Shown in pieces: positions 59,043 to 64,000 of a stretch of 64,000 nt of DNA. The notes under the pieces were generated by a model. The model was not told where the DNA came from. It saw only the letters and a program-made list of their open reading frames with translations, and made no database searches. How positions within the stretch are numbered: the stretch's first letter is position 1; each line of letters starts with the position of its first letter. The position numbers were made by a program, and so were the translations under genes. Origin of the DNA: Mucilaginibacter sp. (GTDB taxonomy: Bacteria; Bacteroidota; Bacteroidia; Sphingobacteriales; Sphingobacteriaceae); contig NZ_JANYGQ010000036.1 of assembly GCF_025359345.1 (NCBI RefSeq), forward strand, positions 310,001 to 374,000. Direction: 5' to 3'.

Positions 59043-59230
59043 TGCGTTTAGCGCAGGACAGCGACCTGCGCCGATGCGGCCACTCCTTGGGGCTGGATGT
59101 ATAGTATTCGCCCGCAAAGCGTTCCGTTTTTCTATGCGGAACACCCGGAACGCTGTGGAACATGCTGATTGTCAGGTGTTTTATTTTCATTGCAAAATAT
59201 AAATGCCTGATGATCAATAATTGTAAAAAC

Positions 59231-60430
59231 TTATGCCTTTGAACCAATCACCTGGCTCAAAAAAGCAATCGCATCCGGCGAATGTAGCAAAGCTGTGGAA
59301 TCTAAAGATTCCTGTGTGGTTGCCGACGCCCGTTTGCGCATTTGCATTTCATAGACCACAATAGCGCTATGTATGCTGTCGTATTCATCGCTTAAAAGAC
59401 ATTCGCTTAGCTCTACGGCATCCAGCATAGCCATGTTTACGCCTTCCCCGGCATAGGGTGGCATCAGGTGGGCGGCATCGCCCAACATGGTAAGATTGGG
59501 CTGGGTTTCCCATGTTTGATCGGTGGGCATGCTGAAAATTTGACGTGGTATAAGGCAGGTGCTGGCATTTTCAAAAAGCTCCTGCCAAACATCGTCCCAC
59601 CCCCGGTATTCCTGCTTAAACCAGGCAAGCGCCTGTGCTTTTTCGGTAAAATCAATGCCGCAATCGCGCAGCCAGTTTTCATCTTTTTTACAACCGGGGT
59701 AAAACACCAAACTGCCATCACCTTTCGAGCTTACGATCAGCGATTTGCTGTCGCCCACGGCAAATATCTTCCCGCCATTTAATAAGGTGTGAATTTTAGG
59801 GCTGTTTTTTGCTGAATCGTAAACTGAGCCTTCAATAGCAGTAAGCCCGGCATAAAAAGGTTTTATCGTTGTAATATAAGGCCGAATTTTAGAGTTGGCG
59901 CCATCCGCCGCGATAACCACATCAGCATAAACCGAAATGCCATTTTTAAATTCCAGCACCCAACCTTCGTTTTGCTTTTGCATGGCCACAAAATGGCTAT
60001 CCCACATTACGGTATCAGGCAGCAGTGAATCGAGCAGGATATTTTGCAGCGGGCCACGGTCAATTTCGGGGCGTTGCCGTTCAGCCAGGCCGTTTATATC
60101 ATCCTCAAAAATTGTATTGGCGGCTTTGTCCATAATGCGCAGCCTGTCGGCACCGGGGCGGTAGTTGGCTATAAACTCGTCCCATAAACCGGCCTCGCGG
60201 ATGGCCCTTAAACCCGACTCATCATGCAAATCGAGTGTGGCACCCTGTGCGCGGGCGTGGCGGTTCGCATCCCGCTCGTAAACTGTTACATCGGCGTCGT
60301 GTATTTGCAAAAGGCGGGCAAGGGTTAATCCGCCAGGGCCGCCGCCCACTATGGCTATCTTTTTATCTTTAATTATACTCACCTTGTTGTTTTTGTGTTT
60401 AATGGATAGACGATTGGGAAAGGGGAACAT
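59231..60430 (-). CDS. FAD-dependent monooxygenase, Tet(X)-like
   Basis: A 399-residue class A flavoprotein monooxygenase. The FAD/NADPH motifs are IAIVGGGPGGLTLARLLQ, the DG region VVIAADGANSKIR, and the GD motif TMLGDAAHLMPPYAGEG. The segments QGATLDLHDESGLRAI and RPEIDR closely follow Tet(X), the tetracycline-inactivating enzyme of Bacteroidota, and its many chromosomal relatives; the true substrate may be another aromatic compound. Two starts are possible, ATG at 60430 or GTG at 60382, just before the first strand. Monocistronic, with a terminator downstream. Confidence 0.9.
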   Translation of the reverse strand: MFPFPNRLSIKHKNNKVSIIKDKKIAIVGGGPGGLTLARLLQIHDADVTVYERDANRHARAQGATLDLHDESGLRAIREAGLWDEFIANYRPGADRLRIMDKAANTIFEDDINGLAERQRPEIDRGPLQNILLDSLLPDTVMWDSHFVAMQKQNEGWVLEFKNGISVYADVVIAADGANSKIRPYITTIKPFYAGLTAIEGSVYDSAKNSPKIHTLLNGGKIFAVGDSKSLIVSSKGDGSLVFYPGCKKDENWLRDCGIDFTEKAQALAWFKQEYRGWDDVWQELFENASTCLIPRQIFSMPTDQTWETQPNLTMLGDAAHLMPPYAGEGVNMAMLDAVELSECLLSDEYDSIHSAIVVYEMQMRKRASATTQESLDSTALLHSPDAIAFLSQVIGSKA

Positions 60431-60439
60431 TTTAAATTA

Positions 60440-60760
60440 ATTGCATCCCGGGGTTGAAACCCCGCGCTAGAATATAGGCCGAGCCATGGCTCTTTATTTT
60501 GCAAAAATTGAAGCTTACCCTCTTTGCGTAGCAGAGAGGGTCGGCAAGCGAAGCAATGCCGGGGTGAGTCAAGCCGCCATGCTTTTACGCCAATGCATTT
60601 GCGTTAGTATCTCGCGCAGATTTTACCCACCCGGTCGACGCGTTGCTGGACCACCCTCCCTTCCGCAAGCGGAAAGGGAATTCCTTAGCTTAAAAGCCCG
60701 CCTAGGTGCCGTGGCTCATAGTGGCTACACTTTTTAAACCTATTTGAACATGCACATACA
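60440..60760. repeat. Composite non-coding palindromic element
   Basis: A chain of inverted repeats: CGGGGTT-GA-AACCCCG (60449-60464), GAGCCATGGCTC (60481-60492), ACCCTCT/AGAGGGT (about 60517-60541) and a TTCCGC-AA-GCGGAA stem near 60661. An open frame crosses it but has no protein character. Such elements recur in Sphingobacteriaceae genomes and seem to be non-autonomous repeats. Confidence 0.55.
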
Positions 60761-60883
60761 TACAAGTTCATACAAGTTGATACATCTGGAATTTCCCCAA
60801 TAAAAAAATCTAATTTTATTGTAAGGAATTAAAACCAAGTCCGACTAACCCATAAAATCGTAATTAAAAACATATCATACATC

Positions 60884-61678
60884 ATGAAATCAATTAAAAT
60901 ATTTAGCCTGGTTGCCCTGGTTGCAATAGCCGCAGGGCTCACTGCCTTCGTCCGTTTAAAGGCGTCAACCCCAATAAAAGCCGGTGATAAGGGCTTTGCT
61001 GTTGTAGAATTATTTACTTCGGAAGGCTGCTCCAGCTGCCCGCCTGCCGATGCATTGGTTGCCAAAATTGAGAAAGAAAGCGGCGGTAAACCTGTTTATA
61101 TCCTGGCTTACCATGTTGACTATTGGAACAGGTTGGGCTGGAAGGACCAGTTCAGCAGTGCCGATTTTTCGAAACGGCAAAATGAGTACGCACATTATCT
61201 AAACCTGCAGTCGGTTTATACACCTCAGATAGTAGTAAACGGTAAAACCGAGTTTGTGGGTTCGGAAGAAGGAACCTTGCGAAATGCCATTCACGCTGGC
61301 CTGCAAAAAACATCAACAACGCAGGTTGAGCTAACTATTGCAGGGATGGAAGCAAAGCAGGCCGTTCTAAAGTACGCTGTTGAAGGGGCCGACAAAAACA
61401 CAGTGTTGCAGGTTGCCGTGCTGGAGAAAGCTGCCGTATCAAAAGTTGGCGCCGGCGAAAACGGAGGGCGCACGTTGTCGCACGTTCAAATTGTGCGCAA
61501 GCTACAGCAGCTTACATTAGCCGGCAACAGCGGCACTGCAAGTATTTCGCTGCCAAACGGTTTTGATTCCAAAAGCTGGGAAATCATCGGCTTTTTGCAA
61601 AACAGGGCCAACGGAACTATTACAGGCGCTGCAAGGGTAACATTTGCAGGCGACAATAGCACAGCCGCTGTAAAGTAA
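60884..61678 (+). CDS. DUF1223 thioredoxin-like exported protein
   Basis: A 264-residue DUF1223 protein with an N-terminal membrane or signal segment (about 5-24). The thioredoxin-like start VVELFTSEGCSSCPPADAL gives a CxxC pair at C49 and C52; YHVDYWNRLGWKDQFSS and the YTPQIVVNGKTEFVGS strand with the cis-Pro equivalent are the family core, and the C-terminal half is beta-rich. The family is thought to be a periplasmic thiol protein, of unknown substrate. It precedes the cytochrome b/molybdoenzyme pair by about 120 bp on the same strand. Confidence 0.9.
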   Translation: MKSIKIFSLVALVAIAAGLTAFVRLKASTPIKAGDKGFAVVELFTSEGCSSCPPADALVAKIEKESGGKPVYILAYHVDYWNRLGWKDQFSSADFSKRQNEYAHYLNLQSVYTPQIVVNGKTEFVGSEEGTLRNAIHAGLQKTSTTQVELTIAGMEAKQAVLKYAVEGADKNTVLQVAVLEKAAVSKVGAGENGGRTLSHVQIVRKLQQLTLAGNSGTASISLPNGFDSKSWEIIGFLQNRANGTITGAARVTFAGDNSTAAVK

Positions 61679-61729
61679 GTTACGAGATTCCAGACACCAG
61701 GAAGCAAGAAAGAATAGGTTTTCTCCTTT

Positions 61730-61765
61730 CTCCATCTTGACTCTTGGTCTCTTGGTTCTTAATTC
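61730..61765. repeat. Degenerate CTTGA/CTTGG spacer repeat
   Basis: ATCTTGACTCTTGGTCTC and following units, a close relative of the spacer at 51515-51550. Non-coding. Confidence 0.5.
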
Positions 61766-61801
61766 TATCTTTATTATCTTCACTTCACCATTAATCGCAA
61801 T

Positions 61802-62500
61802 ATGAAAACCATAAAAGAAAAGCACTCCTTAGCCATGCGCTGGTGCCATTGGGTAAACTTTCCCATACTCACTATCATGATATGGAGCGGCATGCTTATT
61901 TATTGGGGAAACGATACCTATACGTTCAGCTTGTTCGGGCATACGGTTTTCCGTTTTTTTCCCGATTGGTTTTATAGCGCTTTAAAAATACCGGCGCACC
62001 TGGCCGAGGGGATGGCCTTTCATTTTTTATTTATGTGGTTTTTTACACTGAACGGGGTGCTGTATGTTTTGTACACCATTTTATCGGGCGAGTGGCGCGA
62101 GTTGGTGCCGAAAAGGAACTCGTTTAAAGAAGCCTGGCTGGTGCTGTTGCACGATTTGCATATCCGCAAAATGGCGCCGCCGCAAAAAAAATATAACGCT
62201 GCGCAACGCATAGCCTACACAGCTATAATTATTATGGGCATAGGCTCGGTAGTTACAGGGCTGGCCATTTATAAACCCGTGCAATTTTATTATTTAACCT
62301 GGCTTTGCGGAGGTTATCATTTTGCCCGCATTATCCATTTTATATTGACTTTGGGCTACGTTTTCTTTTTTGTAATACATATTGTACAGGTAATTTTGGC
62401 GGGGTGGAAAAACTTCAGCTCCGTTATTTCGGGTTTTGAAGTAGTGAACGAACCTGCAAAACCGGCTATTCAACACACCAACGATGAGCAAGCAAGCTAA
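61802..62500 (+). CDS. Cytochrome b561-type membrane subunit
   Basis: A 232-residue membrane protein with four to five helices and paired histidines as expected for two b-type haems: MRWCHWVNFPILTIM near the N-terminus, IPAHLAEGMAFHFLFMW in the middle, and GGYHFARIIHFILTLGYVFF with a final VIHIVQV. It resembles the cytochrome b subunits of thiosulfate reductase/hydrogenase and of other molybdoenzymes. It should pass electrons from the quinone pool to, or from, the molybdopterin enzyme encoded next; the genes overlap by 17 bases. Confidence 0.88.
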   Translation: MKTIKEKHSLAMRWCHWVNFPILTIMIWSGMLIYWGNDTYTFSLFGHTVFRFFPDWFYSALKIPAHLAEGMAFHFLFMWFFTLNGVLYVLYTILSGEWRELVPKRNSFKEAWLVLLHDLHIRKMAPPQKKYNAAQRIAYTAIIIMGIGSVVTGLAIYKPVQFYYLTWLCGGYHFARIIHFILTLGYVFFFVIHIVQVILAGWKNFSSVISGFEVVNEPAKPAIQHTNDEQAS

Positions 62501-63275
62501 AAAACCGAAAAAGGAGCTCACCATTGAGCAAAAGATAAACCGGCGCAATTTTATTTCGTTTGCCAGTTTTACGGTGTTGGCCGGCGGGGCATATGGTGGC
62601 TGGCGATGGCTGTATAAGTCGCCGGAGGAAGTTGCCGGTGGCATTACAGGGGGCACCCGTAAACCGTTGCGCAAGGCACTCAACAAGACTGAACTGTTTT
62701 TTCGCCGGGTATTCAGTGATAACCACCTGGTTAAAACCTACCCAAAAGAAATGGCAGTAAAAGGCGCGAGGGTGAACAGCGACATCGGGTTGGAAGCCAA
62801 AAAGAAATTCGACCCGGCGACGTGGAAGCTGCAGGTTATAAAAAAAGGCGGCGAAGTGCTGCAGGTAAGCCTGCAGGAAATTATGGCCCTGCCGAAAACC
62901 GAGATCGTATACGATTTTAAATGTGTTGAAGGCTGGGACGAGATACAACACTGGGCGGGAGTAAAATTCATCGACTTTATTAAACATTTTAAGCTGGACG
63001 AATACACTAAAATGGAGTACGTGGGTATGGAAACACCCGACAAGGCCTATTATGTAGGCCTTGATATGCCGAGTGCGATACATCCGCAAACCCTGCTGGC
63101 TTACGAAATGAGCGGCAAACCACTCCAGCTTCAGCACGGGGCCCCGCTGCGTCTTATCATTCCCGTTAAATACGGCATTAAAAATTTAAAACGCATAGGG
63201 ACTATTACTTTCAGTAACACCCGGCCAAGAGATTATTGGGCCGAGGAGGGGTATGATTATTATTCGGGATTGTAG
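62484..63275 (+). CDS. Molybdopterin-dependent oxidoreductase, sulfite-oxidase fold
   Basis: A 263-residue molybdoenzyme of the sulfite oxidase/YedY family. The N-terminus NRRNFISFASFTVLAGG is a Tat-like signal or anchor. The molybdenum-binding Cys is C147 in YDFKCVEGWDEIQHWAGV, with the Moco-binding LQLQHGAPLRLIIPVKYG near the end. There is no C-terminal dimerisation domain, as in YedY-like proteins. It is coupled to the cytochrome b gene, and the cell's molybdate supply is covered by modABC at 53-55 kb. The substrate is unknown (methionine sulfoxide reduction is one family role). Confidence 0.92.
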   Translation: MSKQAKKPKKELTIEQKINRRNFISFASFTVLAGGAYGGWRWLYKSPEEVAGGITGGTRKPLRKALNKTELFFRRVFSDNHLVKTYPKEMAVKGARVNSDIGLEAKKKFDPATWKLQVIKKGGEVLQVSLQEIMALPKTEIVYDFKCVEGWDEIQHWAGVKFIDFIKHFKLDEYTKMEYVGMETPDKAYYVGLDMPSAIHPQTLLAYEMSGKPLQLQHGAPLRLIIPVKYGIKNLKRIGTITFSNTRPRDYWAEEGYDYYSGL

Positions 63276-63277
63276 GA

Positions 63278-63310
63278 ATGAAGTCGGAAGTCGGAGTGCC
63301 GAAGTCGGAA
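63278..63310. repeat. Degenerate AAGTCGG spacer repeat
   Basis: Repeated AAGTCGGAAGTCGGAG units directly after the molybdoenzyme gene, of the same kind as at 12290-12350. Confidence 0.5.
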
Positions 63311-63367
63311 TTTAAAAATGAGCAGTATAACCTGTTTTGATGCCGAAGTATTCATTAACTTAGGGCA

Positions 63368-64000
63368 ATGCAAAACATCCCGGGTAAATTTTGGATTTTA
63401 GTTCTGCTGCTTTGTGCGGCATGCAGCCAGCCGGCAAAAAGGGTCAATACTGTAAAACGAAAGGCTTCTGCGCCACTGCTGAAAAACGTTAGTTATGACG
63501 GAGGCGCTGTAAAATCCATCCATGTTTTTGTGGCGCTTTGCGACAATAAATACCAGGGTATAGTGCCCGTTCCAGCTAAAATTGGCAACGGGCAGGACCC
63601 GGACATGAACCTTTACTGGGGCAATGACTACGGCGTACGCACCTTCTTCAAGAGAAGCAAAGACTGGAAGCTAATAGGAACCCGGAAAGCAACCGGAATT
63701 ATCTTAGAACGCCTGATCTTCAAGAACATCGAAAAAAATTATTATTTAATTGCCGATGCTTATGATGGTCGTTACATTAAGCAAACTACCAAAGATTTTT
63801 TGCATAGTTGTTCGGGCCAACAGAAAGACACACTGAAAATTGACCATAAAACAATAGGCTTAAACGGTAACGCTGATTTGCTGGCTTATATTGGTCACGA
63901 TGGTATGATGGATTTTCGTTTGACTGATACAATCAAAAATACCGATGGCAAAACCAGGAATTGCATCATCCTGGCCTGTATAAGTAAAACCTATTTTGGC
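63368..64000 (+). CDS. Unknown lipoprotein, 3' end cut by the window edge
   Basis: An ATG at 63368 opens a frame that stays open to the last base of the window (211 codons seen). The N-terminus MQNIPGKFWILVLLLCAAC is a lipoprotein signal with lipidation Cys 19. The visible part includes IHVFVALCDNKYQGIVP, a GNGQDPDMNLYWGNDYGV stretch, YYLIADAYDGR and AYIGHDGMMDF, all with normal protein character. I cannot name the family. Cys residues near the end (NCIILACISKTYF) suggest a further domain beyond the window. Confidence 0.75.
   Translation, partial: MQNIPGKFWILVLLLCAACSQPAKRVNTVKRKASAPLLKNVSYDGGAVKSIHVFVALCDNKYQGIVPVPAKIGNGQDPDMNLYWGNDYGVRTFFKRSKDWKLIGTRKATGIILERLIFKNIEKNYYLIADAYDGRYIKQTTKDFLHSCSGQQKDTLKIDHKTIGLNGNADLLAYIGHDGMMDFRLTDTIKNTDGKTRNCIILACISKTYFG

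Noticed and set aside
58833-59144. Minus-strand frame of 103 codons upstream of the ECF sigma gene
   Set aside because: It covers the terminator of the monooxygenase gene and the 14-bp dyad promoter, and has no recognisable protein features.
60486-60737. Plus-strand frame of 83 codons
   Set aside because: It lies wholly inside the chain of palindromes; the translation is a by-product of repeat DNA.
1-64000. CRISPR arrays, tRNA or rRNA genes, intact insertion sequences
   Set aside because: No evenly spaced identical short repeats, cloverleaf-type sequences, rRNA segments or full transposase genes were seen; the only transposase-like part is fused to the 7TM protein.

Overview
The window is a piece of a Bacteroidota chromosome, most likely from the Sphingobacteriaceae (Mucilaginibacter- or Pedobacter-like). 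This rests on protein families and signals seen in the sequence: type IX secretion C-terminal domains of both classes (a Por-type tail on the S8 peptidase, a gliding-motility-type tail on the NHL protein), many Bacteroidota-style lipoproteins, DUF4199, DUF3606 and 7TMR-DISM proteins, almost no Shine-Dalgarno sequences, and several exact matches to the Bacteroidota -7 promoter box TAnnTTTG. No rRNA, tRNA, CRISPR array or intact insertion sequence was seen.

Layout. 0-5 kb is low-GC accessory DNA: small unknown genes, a lipoprotein cut by the window edge, a membrane-protein gene split by an in-frame stop, two decayed gene pieces, a DUF808 protein, and three copies of a roughly 50-bp intergenic repeat. 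5-18 kb carries an aldo/keto reductase, a T9SS-secreted S8 peptidase, an M57 metalloprotease lipoprotein, a membrane-anchored LuxR-type regulator, DUF4199 and VOC proteins, a Dyp peroxidase and a 1494-residue NHL/cadherin-like secreted protein with a 606-bp internal period. 18-21 kb holds tandem PqiA-like membrane proteins that both start with TTG.

21.5-27.3 kb is the most interesting part. A plus-strand operon encodes a two-domain ubiquitin-like protein, a cysteine-poor E2-like protein and a JAB-E1 fusion. Divergent from it on the minus strand are a sigma-like regulator with a small partner, then a three-gene operon of an unknown 100-residue protein, a zinc peptidase and a dCTP-deaminase-like enzyme. 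It reads as an antiviral or stress-response island built around protein tagging.

28-48 kb is ordinary metabolism and regulation: GH42 galactosidase, M28 peptidase, alpha/beta hydrolase with a Crp-type regulator, an ArsR-SDR-PhzF cluster, a methyltransferase, a response regulator, a patatin, an acyltransferase, a double-DTG aspartic-protease-like protein, a sugar MFS transporter with a VOC protein, and an M1 peptidase. 48-50 kb has a 7TM signalling protein fused to an IS1595-type zinc ribbon. 50-53 kb has secreted GH5 and GH30 enzymes (beta-glucan breakdown). 53-55 kb is modABC for molybdate uptake, matched at 62 kb by a molybdopterin oxidoreductase with its cytochrome b. 57-59 kb groups a peroxiredoxin, a Lys/Met/Asp repeat protein and an ECF sigma/anti-sigma pair whose promoter sits inside a 14-bp inverted repeat. 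A Tet(X)-like monooxygenase and a DUF1223 protein follow. The window ends inside a second unknown lipoprotein.

One terminator-type hairpin (GCCTTYAGAT stem) recurs at least six times across the window. Several intergenic spaces carry palindromic or degenerate heptamer-like repeats.
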